A stretch of DNA of 64,000 nt. Source: Lachnospiraceae bacterium (GTDB lineage: Bacteria; Bacillota; Clostridia; Lachnospirales; Lachnospiraceae). How positions within the stretch are numbered: position 1 is the first letter of the stretch; the number at the start of each line of letters is the position of its first letter. A model generated the notes under the pieces. The model did no database searches. It saw nothing but the letters and a program-made list of their open reading frames with translations, and was not told where the DNA came from. Location of the stretch: assembly GCA_017387565.1 (NCBI GenBank), contig JAFOEY010000025.1, forward strand, positions 1-64,000, in the 5' to 3' direction. Of this stretch, positions 7,910 to 17,149 are shown one piece after another. Both the position numbers and the translations under genes were made by a program.

Positions 7910-9112
7910 TTAAAGAATTCGTCTGACTGCCAGAATTGTACGATATGTTGCATTACTGATTTTAATACCGGTTCTTTCGGAACTGGCATGCACAATCTGT
8001 CCGTTTCCAATATACAATCCCACATGTCCGGCATAGCAGATTAAATCGCCCGGCTGAGCCTGAGAATAATCAACACCGGTTCCAAAGAATCTCTGGCTGG
8101 TGGAATCACGTGGAATACGAATACCAAAGTGGGCATACACGCTTTGGGTAAATCCTGAACAGTCAGTTCCATTGGTCAAACTTGTCCCTCCAAATACATA
8201 GGGATTTCCGATAAACTGACAGCCATAAGCTGCTATATCCCTTCCAAGCGCAGAACCTTCCGAACTTGGAATAACTGTTTCAACAGACTGTGACGAATTC
8301 ACTTTGGTGGAGGTTTCATTTCCCTCAGCAACCGTTGCGGTATTTTTTGCAAGTTCTTCCTGTCTTGCCTTTTCTTTTCGTTCCGCTTCCTCTTTGGCCT
8401 CCAATTCTTTGATCTTGGCCGTCTGTTCTTCCAATTGGTTTTTATACGTAGCGGCCTGCGCGGTAGCCTGTGCTAACTGTTCTTCAAAATTTGCCACACT
8501 CTGCTTTTTGGTATTGATAATACTTTCCAAATAGTCCTGCTGTTCTTTTAATTCATTTTTACTGGTTATTAAATCTGCTTCCTCAATTTCCAATTCCGTT
8601 TTGTAATCGGAAATCTTTTGAATGGTCTCTTCATATAGATTTAACAATTCCCTGTCATAGGAATAGAGTTCTTCTGCATAAGATGCTTTATTTAACATAT
8701 CCGGCCAGCTATCTGCTTCCAGCAATACTGTCATATAAGCGCTGTCACCCTTCTCATACATAAAACGAATTCTTGTTTTCATATTTTCATATTGGACTGT
8801 AGCATCTTCCTGTGCCTGTTTCAATTCTTCTTTGACAACGCTAATCTCATCCTCTTTTGCGGCGATTTCATCCACACAAATACTGATACTGGTTAAAACA
8901 TCAACTAACTCCGTATCCAGTACCACAATTTCTTCGGAAACAGCCTGCTTTTGTTTCTCAATATCATCTACCCGTTCATTTACCTCATCCAAAGCTTCCT
9001 GAGTCTTCTCTTTTTCTTTTTGAACATCCTGAGAAGTTTCAGCAAATACAGATAACGCAGGTCCGAATGTCATTATGCAAATCATAAGTATACAAAGTAT
9101 ACGTTTTTTCAT
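7910..9112 (-). CDS. Secreted coiled-coil NlpC/P60 peptidoglycan endopeptidase
   Basis: Extracellular cell-wall hydrolase of the CwlO/PcsB type. A signal peptide covers residues 1-24 (ending V-F-A). Two long coiled-coil stretches follow at about 27-110 and 150-255. After a Ser/Thr-rich linker comes a C-terminal C40 peptidase domain (about 285-400) with Cys318 in D-C-S-G-F, His363 in G-H-V-G and His375. In CwlO and PcsB the coiled coil is held by FtsEX for division- or growth-linked activation; no ftsEX is in the window. The gene is monocistronic, between terminator 7846-7873 and the next gene's end. Confidence 0.92.
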   Translation of the reverse strand: MKKRILCILMICIMTFGPALSVFAETSQDVQKEKEKTQEALDEVNERVDDIEKQKQAVSEEIVVLDTELVDVLTSISICVDEIAAKEDEISVVKEELKQAQEDATVQYENMKTRIRFMYEKGDSAYMTVLLEADSWPDMLNKASYAEELYSYDRELLNLYEETIQKISDYKTELEIEEADLITSKNELKEQQDYLESIINTKKQSVANFEEQLAQATAQAATYKNQLEEQTAKIKELEAKEEAERKEKARQEELAKNTATVAEGNETSTKVNSSQSVETVIPSSEGSALGRDIAAYGCQFIGNPYVFGGTSLTNGTDCSGFTQSVYAHFGIRIPRDSTSQRFFGTGVDYSQAQPGDLICYAGHVGLYIGNGQIVHASSERTGIKISNATYRTILAVRRIL

Positions 9113-9165
9113 ATGAATTCTCCGTTTCCTTGCTCTTACTTATCAAAGTGTAACCGTGGTCATCA

Positions 9166-10281
9166 TTAATACATGGAAGCATCCAAGAAAGGCATACTCT
9201 CGTTTTGAGTTATTGTTGCCGTTTCTTTAATCAGATTCATAATAACTTTATTTCTGACATAAGAACGCAGGTATTCATCACTTTTGGATTCAATCATCTC
9301 AGCAGCAGAAGCAAAACCATATTTTTCATACTCATCCTGAGCAGTCTTTTTAACATCTTCATCAGTGATTGTAATTCCCTCTGCTTTTGCAATAGCCCTG
9401 CAAATTAAATCTCTTTCTGCCTCAGACTTAGCAACAGACTGACGCTGAGCCTCATAAGATTCTTCATCATATCCCATGTTACTAATCATTTCATCTGTAC
9501 TGACACCGTACTGTGCTGCATACTCTTCTAAATCCGCATCAAGCTCTGCCAGCTTTTCATCAAGTAAAATCTGCGGCACTTCTTTAATCACACATTTTGC
9601 CGATACCTGCTCCCACAATGCGTCATCAATCAAGCTATCATTTTGCTCCGTGCAGGCGTCTTCAATATATCCTTTTGCATAGTTTGTATACTCATCGTAG
9701 TTTGTAACACCTTCAATACCAAAACTTGCAAAGAATTCTTCATCGTATTCCGGTAATTTAGGCTCATCGATGGAATTCACCGATACGGTAAATACAACCT
9801 CCTGACCGGACAACTCTTCATTATATTTGTATTCTTCAGGGAAAGTCAAATTCAACTCCACCGTTTCACCGACGTTGACACCTACAAGCCCGTCTTCAAA
9901 ACCATCAATAAATTGTCCGGAACCAATTTCAAGATGTGCTCCTTGTGCTGTTCCGCCATCAAAAGCGACACCGTCTTTTTTTCCCTGATAATCGATATTA
10001 ACAACATCGTTCATGGAAACAGTCTGCCTGTCTGTTACTTCATACTCATACAAATCATAGCTTGAAACATAATATCCCAAATCCTGATCAATATATTGTT
10101 TCAAATCATCATCCGTAAAATCATAGTGATCAACAGTTACTTCCAGATTCTTGTAATTGCCTAATGTTACATACTCATCAGGATCAATTGCGTCAAGCCC
10201 GGTTGCTTTTTCTTTTCCACACGCAACCATAGAAGACATCATTGCAATCATAAAACCGACATATAATAATTTCTTTTTCAT
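9166..10281 (-). CDS. Lipoprotein foldase with trigger-factor-like FKBP domain
   Basis: Probable extracytoplasmic peptidyl-prolyl isomerase/chaperone. From the chosen ATG there is a lipoprotein signal peptide with lipobox M-V-A-C (Cys21). An FKBP-type domain follows at about residues 90-170 (V-N-I-D-Y-Q-G-K, then G-S-G-Q-F-I-D-G-F-E). The helical second half resembles the trigger-factor C-domain and SurA-like chaperones. The ribosome-binding domain of cytosolic trigger factor is absent. The start at 10281 is preferred over an upstream TTG because GAGGAG lies eight bases before it. A TTTACA-17-TAAACT promoter is at 10314-10342. Confidence 0.85.
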   Translation of the reverse strand: MKKKLLYVGFMIAMMSSMVACGKEKATGLDAIDPDEYVTLGNYKNLEVTVDHYDFTDDDLKQYIDQDLGYYVSSYDLYEYEVTDRQTVSMNDVVNIDYQGKKDGVAFDGGTAQGAHLEIGSGQFIDGFEDGLVGVNVGETVELNLTFPEEYKYNEELSGQEVVFTVSVNSIDEPKLPEYDEEFFASFGIEGVTNYDEYTNYAKGYIEDACTEQNDSLIDDALWEQVSAKCVIKEVPQILLDEKLAELDADLEEYAAQYGVSTDEMISNMGYDEESYEAQRQSVAKSEAERDLICRAIAKAEGITITDEDVKKTAQDEYEKYGFASAAEMIESKSDEYLRSYVRNKVIMNLIKETATITQNESMPFLDASMY

Positions 10282-10313
10282 TTTTTTGCTCCTCATCAAT
10301 CATAGTTAAGTTC

Positions 10314-10342
10314 AGTTTAGCACAGCCACAAGTTTATGTAAA
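10314..10342 (-). promoter_or_regulatory. Predicted promoter of the FKBP-type foldase
   Basis: Minus strand TTTACA, 17 bases, TAAACT, ending 33 bases before the start codon. Confidence 0.6.
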
Positions 10343-10468
10343 CACAAGCAATCCTTAAAAAATGTGAATTTTTTTTGAAAAAGCTTACTTATTTCCATAT
10401 TTTTGAAACACTTTTGAAATTTTTGAAATCATTTTTGTAATATTATATAAATGATGTTAGGGCTTTTC

Positions 10469-10497
10469 TTGCACTTTATTTCAAAGAATGATACAAT
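10469..10497 (+). promoter_or_regulatory. Predicted promoter of the 10540 membrane protein
   Basis: TTGCAC, 17 bases, TACAAT, followed by a short leader and AGGAGG before the gene. Confidence 0.65.
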
Positions 10498-10539
10498 AGG
10501 TTTGCTTATTCAGGTTATTAAAAATTCAGGAGGTATTCC

Positions 10540-11022
10540 ATGAGTACTACAGGATGGATTATACTTATTGTAACAATTCTGGTTTTAGTTGCAATAATTG
10601 TTGGAATTGTATTTCTTTACAAAAAAGCCAAAAAGAACCAGGAAGCCCAGGAAGTGGCAATGGAGGCCAATAAACAAACCATATCCATGTTGATTATTGA
10701 CAAAAAACGCCTCAAATTAAAAGATTCGGGATTGCCCCCGATGGTTATTTCGCAGACACCCAAGTTAATGAGATCCGCAAAGCTTCCAATTGTCAAAGCT
10801 AAAGTCGGTCCTCAGGTAACCAATTTTGTTGCAGATGAAAAGATTTTTGATTCGATTCCGGTTAAAAAAGAAGTGAAAGCAGTTGTCAGCGGCATCTATA
10901 TCACAGAAGTTCGTGGTTACAGAAAAAATTCCAAAAATGCCGAACCTGAGAAAAAGAAAGGTTTCTGGAAATCCACCTGGGAAAAGGCAAAAGAAAAAGC
11001 CGGTGTCAGTCAGGTAAAATAA
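10540..11022 (+). CDS. Conserved membrane-anchored protein of unknown function
   Basis: The protein has 160 residues. One transmembrane helix at about 6-27 is followed by a basic stretch, which predicts a cytoplasmic soluble part of some 130 residues. That part contains many prolines and V/I runs (L-P-P-M-V-I-S-Q, V-K-A-K-V-G-P-Q) and ends with a lysine-rich amphipathic tail. No enzyme motif was recognised. It has its own promoter and a strong AGGAGG site. It is convergent with the DUF1934 gene, only two bases apart, with no terminator between them. Confidence 0.75.
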   Translation: MSTTGWIILIVTILVLVAIIVGIVFLYKKAKKNQEAQEVAMEANKQTISMLIIDKKRLKLKDSGLPPMVISQTPKLMRSAKLPIVKAKVGPQVTNFVADEKIFDSIPVKKEVKAVVSGIYITEVRGYRKNSKNAEPEKKKGFWKSTWEKAKEKAGVSQVK

Positions 11023-11024
11023 TA

Positions 11025-11447
11025 TTAGATTTCATTTTCATGAATGAAGATTTCAAGCCTCCCCTTTGTGGGAGGCATTGTATTTAGTCCGATTCGATAG
11101 TCCGCAAATATCTTTGCGGATTTTTCTTTACACTCAATATGTAATTCATCCGTAATAAGCATAACCTCAAAGTTGCCAAAGGATGTCATATATACACTAT
11201 TGTGTGTCTTTTCATTTTCAAATTCCAGACAACTTGCCACTTCACCCTTGCGGGTTACGCGAAGTGTACTGTCGCTGAAACGCAAAGTCGTTTTACTGCT
11301 TTGCCCCGATTCTTTATCAATCTGTTCTTCATAGGAAACATAATAATAAGGCTCCTTATAAATCATGGCCCCAATGGTTTCCGTTGTAATGGTTTCATTT
11401 GTTCCGGTCTGTGTTCCTTTTACTTTTATCCTTACCTGTTTACTCAC
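11025..11447 (-). CDS. DUF1934 (YwiB-like) small beta-barrel protein
   Basis: A 140-residue protein rich in beta strands, with the pattern of the DUF1934/YwiB family: an N-terminal V-R-I-K-V-K-G-T-Q, a central Y-Y-V-S-Y-E-E and a late M-T-S-F-G-N-F-E-V, near an L-x-I-x-Y repeat. These are calycin-fold proteins of uncertain ligand. The GTG at 11447 is preferred as start because AAGGAG lies five bases upstream; an in-frame ATG at 11483 would add 12 residues without a ribosome site. Confidence 0.8.
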   Translation of the reverse strand: MSKQVRIKVKGTQTGTNETITTETIGAMIYKEPYYYVSYEEQIDKESGQSSKTTLRFSDSTLRVTRKGEVASCLEFENEKTHNSVYMTSFGNFEVMLITDELHIECKEKSAKIFADYRIGLNTMPPTKGRLEIFIHENEI

Positions 11448-11525
11448 TAAAACTCCTTCATTTCCAATTGTTCCAAAGCCCATTCATGGCTATTGGGCAC
11501 AATCTGTTTTCTCATCCTGCGCATT

Positions 11526-11735
11526 CTATAACAGTTCTTTCAGTTTATCAAGAAAATAACTTCGATATTCCACCTTGATCTCTTGGTCTGAATCATCATT
11601 GTCGTCTTCCGCTTCATAAACAATACTTTCCTTTGGGATTCCATACTGCGGATATATTGCTCCAAAAAGAAATGCCATAGAATAAATAGTCAAAACTGTT
11701 CCATGGGTGGAGAGTTTCAAAATACACTGTTTCAT
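11526..11735 (-). CDS. Small hypothetical protein with one hydrophobic segment
   Basis: About 69 residues from the ATG at 11735, with GTGAGG nearby. An upstream ATG at 11798 would give 90 residues. The N-terminal half is hydrophobic (about residues 10-32, one possible membrane helix) and the rest is very acidic (E-D-D-N-D-D-S-D) with a Y-F-L-D-K-L-K-E-L end. No family was recognised. It lies between DUF1934 and the GntR gene on the same strand. Confidence 0.45.
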   Translation of the reverse strand: MKQCILKLSTHGTVLTIYSMAFLFGAIYPQYGIPKESIVYEAEDDNDDSDQEIKVEYRSYFLDKLKELL

Positions 11736-11928
11736 CTTGTTTACCTCACTTTTCTTTTCCATCAATGATTCGACGAAAACAAATAAGTCATCAATCAAAT
11801 CTTTGACGCTCTAAGAAGAGTGTTGCCATATAAACTACAATTATTCAGCTATTTTTATATTCCACTTATTGATTCGCTTTATTTTATGAAACAAATATAT
11901 TAATAAAGACATTATTAACAGAATTATT

Positions 11929-12609
11929 TTATGCATCCAGATTCAGATGCTTAATAATTGTCTCTTCCTGATTATCAATATGAAGGACAACTGCTTTAGC
12001 AGCTCTTTCTTCATCGCCATCCATTATGGCACTATAGATTTCTTCATGCTCTGCAACCAGCCGGTTGTGATAGGCAGCATCCTTGATATATTCCAAACGA
12101 TACCGGTACATCTGCTCCGCCAGATTATTTACAAGCTGAATTAATCTGTCATTTCCCGTTGCCTTATTAATAATATCATGGAACCGAACATCGGCTTCCG
12201 TAATATCTTTCGTATTATTATTTTTCACGACCCGCGCAAATTCATCGCACGCCTCGCGAAGTTGTTTTTTATACTCGTCGTCCATCCTGCTGCAGGCAAG
12301 TTTTACAGCTAACATATCCAATGCCCTGCGTACCTCTAAGACATCTTTTAAATTTTTCTCCGTAATTCGGGCAACCTGCGCACCTTTTCTGGGAATCATG
12401 ACAACAAGACCTTCCAATTCCAGCTTACGGATTGCCTCACGGATTGGCGTTCTGCTGACACCCAGACGATCTGCAAGATGAATCTCCATCAGTCGTTCTC
12501 CGGGTTTTAATTCACCGGTTAAAATCGCCTGCCTCAATGTGTTAAACACCACATCTCTAAGCGGAAGATATTCATTCATATTCTGTTGCATAATATCCAT
12601 CATCATCAT
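11929..12609 (-). CDS. GntR-family transcriptional regulator, FadR/FCD type
   Basis: About 226 residues. The N-terminal winged helix is clear: L-K-P-G-E-R-L-M-E, then L-A-D-R-L-G-V-S-R-T-P-I-R-E-A-I-R-K-L-E-L-E-G-L. An FCD all-helical ligand domain follows, with the metal-ligand type residues D-x-x-F-H and later E-H. The start at 12609 follows GGAGG by seven bases; longer in-frame starts overlap ispE. It lies 14 bases after ispE, so the two are probably cotranscribed. The ligand is unknown. Confidence 0.88.
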   Translation of the reverse strand: MMMMDIMQQNMNEYLPLRDVVFNTLRQAILTGELKPGERLMEIHLADRLGVSRTPIREAIRKLELEGLVVMIPRKGAQVARITEKNLKDVLEVRRALDMLAVKLACSRMDDEYKKQLREACDEFARVVKNNNTKDITEADVRFHDIINKATGNDRLIQLVNNLAEQMYRYRLEYIKDAAYHNRLVAEHEEIYSAIMDGDEERAAKAVVLHIDNQEETIIKHLNLDA

Positions 12610-12623
12610 AAAAAATCCTCCAA

Positions 12624-13493
12624 TTATCCCCAAAAACCGGTTACATAGACTTCTTCGATCTGATATTTTCCCCGTATTACATCGGCTGCCAGTTCAGCTC
12701 GTTTCAGATCGTCAAATATTGCAAATACGGTCGGTCCACTGCCACTCATCAGTGCATTGACAGCACCGTTTTCCATACATGTTTTCTTCATATCTCCTAT
12801 AATCGGATATGCCGGTATCGTAACGGTTTCCAATACATTTCCCATACGGTCGGTGACACCTGTTAAATCATGGTTTTCAATCGCCTGTCGCATGCCGTCG
12901 ATATCTGGATGAAATTCCAGTTTTGAAGCCTTCAAATTCTTGTATACAAAAGCCGTCGATACATCCAGATTGGGCTTTGCAATTAGCACATGTGCCGGTA
13001 AGACCGCCGGTAATTTTGTCAGAATTTCACCAATTCCTTCTGAAAGTGCCGTTCCGCCCATGATACAATACGGCACATCTGCTCCAACCTTTACGGAAAT
13101 TTCAAGCAGCTTTTCCATGGATAAAAGTTGTCCGCTTAATTCATTCAATGCCACAAACGTTGCAGCCGCATCAGTACTTCCACCTGCCATTCCGGCCGCA
13201 ATCGGAATTCTTTTATTTAAAAATATTTTTATTCCAAAAGCTTGTCCCGTCTCTTCAAAGAAAACCCTTGCTGCTTTGTAAATCAGATTATGCTCATCTA
13301 AAGGAAGTTTTCCGCTGTCTGATTCAATGACAATATCATTTCCCTCTGTCAGCTCAAAGGTCAGCGTATCGCATAGACCAATGGTCTGCATAATCATTTT
13401 TACTTCATGATATCCATCTTCCCGTTTTCTTAATACATCCAAACCAAGATTTATTTTTGCATGTGCTTCTTTTATAATCTTATTATCTGTCAT
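12624..13493 (-). CDS. ispE: 4-diphosphocytidyl-2-C-methyl-D-erythritol kinase
   Basis: ATP-dependent GHMP kinase of the MEP isoprenoid pathway. It has 289 residues, normal length. The N-terminal A-H-A-K-I-N-L-G-L substrate motif is at about 10-18. The phosphate-binding loop P-I-A-A-G-M-A-G-G-S-T-D-A-A is at 97-110. A C-terminal M-S-G-S-G-P-T-V-F-A motif completes the fold. It is followed closely by the GntR gene. Confidence 0.96.
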   Translation of the reverse strand: MTDNKIIKEAHAKINLGLDVLRKREDGYHEVKMIMQTIGLCDTLTFELTEGNDIVIESDSGKLPLDEHNLIYKAARVFFEETGQAFGIKIFLNKRIPIAAGMAGGSTDAAATFVALNELSGQLLSMEKLLEISVKVGADVPYCIMGGTALSEGIGEILTKLPAVLPAHVLIAKPNLDVSTAFVYKNLKASKLEFHPDIDGMRQAIENHDLTGVTDRMGNVLETVTIPAYPIIGDMKKTCMENGAVNALMSGSGPTVFAIFDDLKRAELAADVIRGKYQIEEVYVTGFWG

Positions 13494-13582
13494 GAAAAAT
13501 CCCCTTATTTTATTTCCAGTTGATGCCTGCGAAATAATGTCATTCGAAATACTGCGTAAATCGCTTCTTTCTCATGTTTGAC

Positions 13583-13648
13583 GGGTCTCAAGGTAAAATG
13601 CTTTATTATGCAAGCATAAACAGCATTTTACCTTGGGACCCTGGCATC
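13583..13648. repeat. Dispersed palindromic repeat, family A, inverted divergent copy
   Basis: The 259-base gap between ispE and the SPOCS gene holds a hairpin with arms GGGTCTCAAGGTAAAATGCT and its near complement ending ACCTTGGGACCC. Its right flank, read on the minus strand as GATGCCAGGGTC, matches the GATACCAGGGTC edge of the copy at 4006. No gene was seen in the gap. Confidence 0.5.
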
Positions 13649-13736
13649 TTAAATTGTATTTATTATGTATTTTGTACTAATCACGTACTTTGTATACAAT
13701 ATTATATCGAAACATTAAAAGATATGCAAGAAAAAC

Positions 13737-13768
13737 GAAAAACAGGGCCTTTTTAGACCCTGTTTTTC
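13737..13768. terminator. Terminator overlapping the stop codon of the SPOCS-LysM gene
   Basis: ACAGGG and CCCTGT arms enclose the TAA stop, with TTTTTC on the minus-strand side. A T-run also follows on the plus strand. Confidence 0.8.
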
Positions 13769-15318
13769 ATAAGAAGTAAACGATCTCCCGGATGTATTTC
13801 ATCCGTCGTCAATTCATTCAATCGTTTTATCTCCTCAACCGGTATAAAATATTCTTTTCCGATTTTCCATAAGCTGTCACCGGATTTAACAATATAAATG
13901 ACCATTCCCGGCAGGTTTTGCATCTGGTCCGGCATAAAATCCGAGACTTCTGCGCCAACAATAATGGTTTCTTTCTTTTCTTCCAGAAGCAACAGATTCA
14001 TATTAATCGTTGCATTGCATTCTATCGTTTTCGGATCCAGCATCGTTATATCAGCCTGCGCAACCTGCATAAATATTTCATGATGCAATTCTTTTCCTGT
14101 CAGATCCACATTATCCAGCGTATAGTCAAATGGAATATCACGTTCCACATAATGAAATTCTTTCATTTCCGGATCAGACGCATACAAACAGCGAATCTGC
14201 ATATTTCCGGAAAGATTTAATTTCCCCTCTTCGATTTCCACATCTTCTAAGTTAACCGTTTCTTCGTGATGAATCAGATTGGTACAGTCTGCTTCTTCTA
14301 ACTCAATCCTTTCTTTCACCCTCGTTCTTGCCTGCTTATTTTGTAAAAGTTGCAAAAACATAGCATCCTTACATTCCGTCTGAATATCTTTGGTCACACA
14401 ATACATATCAGCCAGAATATCATAGGTTTTTTCTTCATAAGCCTTCATATCCAGATCAAACGCCGCTTCTATTGCAATAATCCGGTCTTCTCCATCATAA
14501 TCGGATTTTACCTCATAATTCACATCCGACATCATAATACCGACACTCGGAATCATTTGGGCATCCAATCCACTGCACACAATTTCTTCCTGCAGTGGAA
14601 CCGTGGTTTCAAAATAACGACTGCTCTCCTCATCTCCATCCGGTGTATAGAGGAAGAATAACCGCATATTGCCGCGTACCATCATTTTTCCTTCTTCCGG
14701 AATGCATTCCAGATTTACCGGTACAACCGAAGCATAGAGAATTTCTAAAACATTGGGAAATTGCGTCGGAATCGTTTCTTCATGCCGGAACCGGAAAATG
14801 TCTTTTTTACAGACGGTCGTTTCCAAAACATTTAACGGTTTCTTCCGATATTCTGTTGCAAGCGATGTTTCCACATCCACAGCTGCGGCTTCATCATAAA
14901 TAGCTCTTGCTAACAACTCCAAAGTTACCAGCACACGAACACTGATTTTTCTGGAATTGATAATGCCAACAGAAAGATCCTCCAACTCATATTTCACGCA
15001 AATACTGTCTGATGCACTGACACCATCCATATGAAAAAGCTCATCAAAGGGCAGCTCCGTTTCAATCTTGCTAAACGGTTCTTCCTCCTCTTCGCTTTGA
15101 TAAAGAATATGGACTGCCAAAGAGCCCTTTAGCGCAACCTGATCATTTCCGGGTTTGACTTCCTCTAACCGGATCACTCCGGATTGAAAAATTACCTTAT
15201 CAATATCGGGACGTAAATCCGGAATATTCACATCATCTTCAATGGTAATCTGGTTGCCTGCCTTGGCCTTTATGCAGTCCATATGTATATTTTTCTTAGT
15301 AAGCTCCAACATTTTCAT
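13753..15318 (-). CDS. SPOCS (DUF3794) and LysM domain protein, probable spore envelope protein
   Basis: The 521 residues hold repeated SPOCS/DUF3794 modules, recognisable by D-V-N-I-P-D-L-R-P-D-I near residue 30 and repeated V-x-G-x-L beta patterns. A C-terminal LysM domain spans about 470-517 (Y-I-V-K-S-G-D-S-L-W-K-I-G). SPOCS-LysM proteins are restricted to spore formers, and related proteins act in spore coat or cortex assembly; LysM binds peptidoglycan. It has no signal peptide, which fits a mother-cell cytoplasmic or coat protein. AGGAGG precedes the ATG. Confidence 0.88.
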   Translation of the reverse strand: MKMLELTKKNIHMDCIKAKAGNQITIEDDVNIPDLRPDIDKVIFQSGVIRLEEVKPGNDQVALKGSLAVHILYQSEEEEEPFSKIETELPFDELFHMDGVSASDSICVKYELEDLSVGIINSRKISVRVLVTLELLARAIYDEAAAVDVETSLATEYRKKPLNVLETTVCKKDIFRFRHEETIPTQFPNVLEILYASVVPVNLECIPEEGKMMVRGNMRLFFLYTPDGDEESSRYFETTVPLQEEIVCSGLDAQMIPSVGIMMSDVNYEVKSDYDGEDRIIAIEAAFDLDMKAYEEKTYDILADMYCVTKDIQTECKDAMFLQLLQNKQARTRVKERIELEEADCTNLIHHEETVNLEDVEIEEGKLNLSGNMQIRCLYASDPEMKEFHYVERDIPFDYTLDNVDLTGKELHHEIFMQVAQADITMLDPKTIECNATINMNLLLLEEKKETIIVGAEVSDFMPDQMQNLPGMVIYIVKSGDSLWKIGKEYFIPVEEIKRLNELTTDEIHPGDRLLLMKNRV

Positions 15319-15403
15319 CCGACCTCCTTAGGCTTATTACATCATATGATATGTCCTAAAAAGATATGACAAAAATATATTCCCTCTTCGGATTTGTATT
15401 CCC

Positions 15404-15423
15404 AATATATATCTTTGCCCGCC
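15404..15423. repeat. Copy of the outer arm of the 24.7-kb nested palindrome
   Basis: AATATATATCTTTG followed by CCGCC, as at 24752-24770, with one extra C. It lies in the 110-base gap before pyrD. Confidence 0.35.
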
Positions 15424-15428
15424 GGCTT

Positions 15429-16349
15429 TTATTTAACAGCTCCGATGAGTTCTTTGATATCAGAAATCTGATACTGTCTCATGTAATCTTCAATTCCCTG
15501 TATCGTTTCAACCGTTGTATAAGGATTGATAAAATTCATGGCACCGATGCTGACAGCACTGGCTCCTGCCAACAAAAATTCAATGGCATCTTCTGCATTG
15601 GAGATACCGCCCATACCGATAATGGGGATCTTAACAGCATTTGCTGCCTGATAAACCATCCGGACGGCTACCGGTTTTATTGCCGGACCTGACATTCCGC
15701 CTGTCTTGTTAGCCAAAGCAAACGTTCTGCGGTGAATATCAATCTTCATACCGGTAATGGTATTGATCATGGAAAGCGCATCCGCACCTGCTGCCTCTGC
15801 GGCCTTTGCCATCTCAGTGATATCGGTAACATTAGGGCTAAGCTTCATGATAACCGGCTGTTTTGCGATTTTTTTGATTTTTGAAGTGATATCAAAAAGT
15901 GCATCTGCCTTTTGTCCAAAAGCAATGGCACCTTCTTTCACATTGGGGCAGGACACATTGATTTCCAGCATGTCAACCGCCTCATCCGATAAACGTTCAA
16001 CGACATCCAGATAATCCTCCACGCTCTTTCCGCATACATTGACAATGACTTTGGTATCGTACTGCTTTAAAAATTCCAAATCTCTTTTGATAAATACATC
16101 GATACCGGGATTTTGCAAACCGATTGCATTCAGCATTCCGCCATAAGTTTCCGTAACTCTTGGCGTGGGATTTCCCGGCCACGGTACATTGGCAACTCCT
16201 TTTGTCACAACCGCTCCCAACTTATTTAAATCGACAAATTCACCATATTCCATGCCGGAGCCAAATGTTCCGGATGCGGTCATAACCGGATTCTTAAAGG
16301 TAACACCTGCAATGGTCACTTCTGTATTGATTTTCATTAATTCAGCCAT
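15429..16349 (-). CDS. pyrD: Dihydroorotate dehydrogenase B, catalytic subunit
   Basis: FMN enzyme oxidising dihydroorotate to orotate, class 1B. The 306 residues form a TIM barrel. The active-site base is Cys134 in N-V-S-C-P-N-V (class 1 enzymes use Cys, class 2 use Ser). The FMN-phosphate site G-M-G-G-I is near residue 250. Class 1B needs PyrK, which is immediately upstream: the stop of pyrK and the ATG of pyrD share one base (TAATG), implying translational coupling. Confidence 0.96.
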   Translation of the reverse strand: MAELMKINTEVTIAGVTFKNPVMTASGTFGSGMEYGEFVDLNKLGAVVTKGVANVPWPGNPTPRVTETYGGMLNAIGLQNPGIDVFIKRDLEFLKQYDTKVIVNVCGKSVEDYLDVVERLSDEAVDMLEINVSCPNVKEGAIAFGQKADALFDITSKIKKIAKQPVIMKLSPNVTDITEMAKAAEAAGADALSMINTITGMKIDIHRRTFALANKTGGMSGPAIKPVAVRMVYQAANAVKIPIIGMGGISNAEDAIEFLLAGASAVSIGAMNFINPYTTVETIQGIEDYMRQYQISDIKELIGAVK

Positions 16350-17134
16350 TATATGTCTACCTCCCTTGCTTCAAATACCGGTCCGTCCGTACAAATTCTT
16401 GCATTATTAACCTGTGAATGATGGTCCTTCTTCGTTGTCTTGCAAACACAGCCCAGACATGCTCCTACTCCGCACGCCATTCTTTCTTCCAATGAAATAT
16501 AAGCTTCCATATCGTTAGCCTCTGCAAACTTTTTGATTGCCCGAAGCATCGGCATCGGACCGCAGGCAAAAATCACATCTGCCGTTAAACCGTTTTCTTC
16601 AATGGCATTCATTACATTTCCTTTGCTTCCGACACTGCCATCTTCCGTCGCAATATATACTTTTCCATACTTTGCAAGTTCTTCATCCAAAAACAGATTG
16701 GCATCCCGATATCCCACAATTATGATAACTTCGCAATCTCCCTGCTCGTGCAAAGCCTTAGCTAACTGAAGCATGGGCGGAATACCAATTCCTCCTCCCA
16801 TTAAAAAACAGGTTTTGCCGCTTGCCTTCTCAACCGGAAATCCATTTCCCAAAGTCCCAAGTATGGAAATCTCTTTTCCTGCATGATATCCCGAAAATTC
16901 ATTTGTTCCTTTTCCAACTGTGCGGTAAACCACGCGCAGCCGGTCCTGTCCGCTATCTGCCTCGCAGATACTGATTGGTCTGGGTAAAAGTGTAGATTTA
17001 TCATCCGGATAAATATTGATAAACTGACCTGGCTTTGCATCCTGTGCAAGGGATGTTTCAATCCACATGTCAAATATACCGGGTGCAATACATGTCTGTT
17101 CCTGCACTCTGGCAGTCTCTTTTCTCTTAGCCAT
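16349..17134 (-). CDS. pyrK: Dihydroorotate dehydrogenase B, electron-transfer subunit
   Basis: Passes electrons from PyrD to NAD+ through FAD and a [2Fe-2S] centre. The 261 residues carry a ferredoxin-reductase-like FAD/NAD fold (R-P-I-S-I-C flavin motif; M-G-G-G-I-G-I-P-P nucleotide motif). The C-terminal cluster C-G-V-G-A-C-L-G-C ends with a late Cys about 19 residues on (about Cys221, 226, 229 and 248). AGAGG precedes the start, directly downstream of a tandem-repeat array. Confidence 0.95.
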   Translation of the reverse strand: MAKRKETARVQEQTCIAPGIFDMWIETSLAQDAKPGQFINIYPDDKSTLLPRPISICEADSGQDRLRVVYRTVGKGTNEFSGYHAGKEISILGTLGNGFPVEKASGKTCFLMGGGIGIPPMLQLAKALHEQGDCEVIIIVGYRDANLFLDEELAKYGKVYIATEDGSVGSKGNVMNAIEENGLTADVIFACGPMPMLRAIKKFAEANDMEAYISLEERMACGVGACLGCVCKTTKKDHHSQVNNARICTDGPVFEAREVDI

Positions 17135-17149
17135 TTGTTTTCCTCTTTC

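Noticed and set aside
9166-10281. Cytosolic trigger factor (tig)
   Set aside because: A lipoprotein signal peptide replaces the ribosome-binding domain, so it is an exported foldase.
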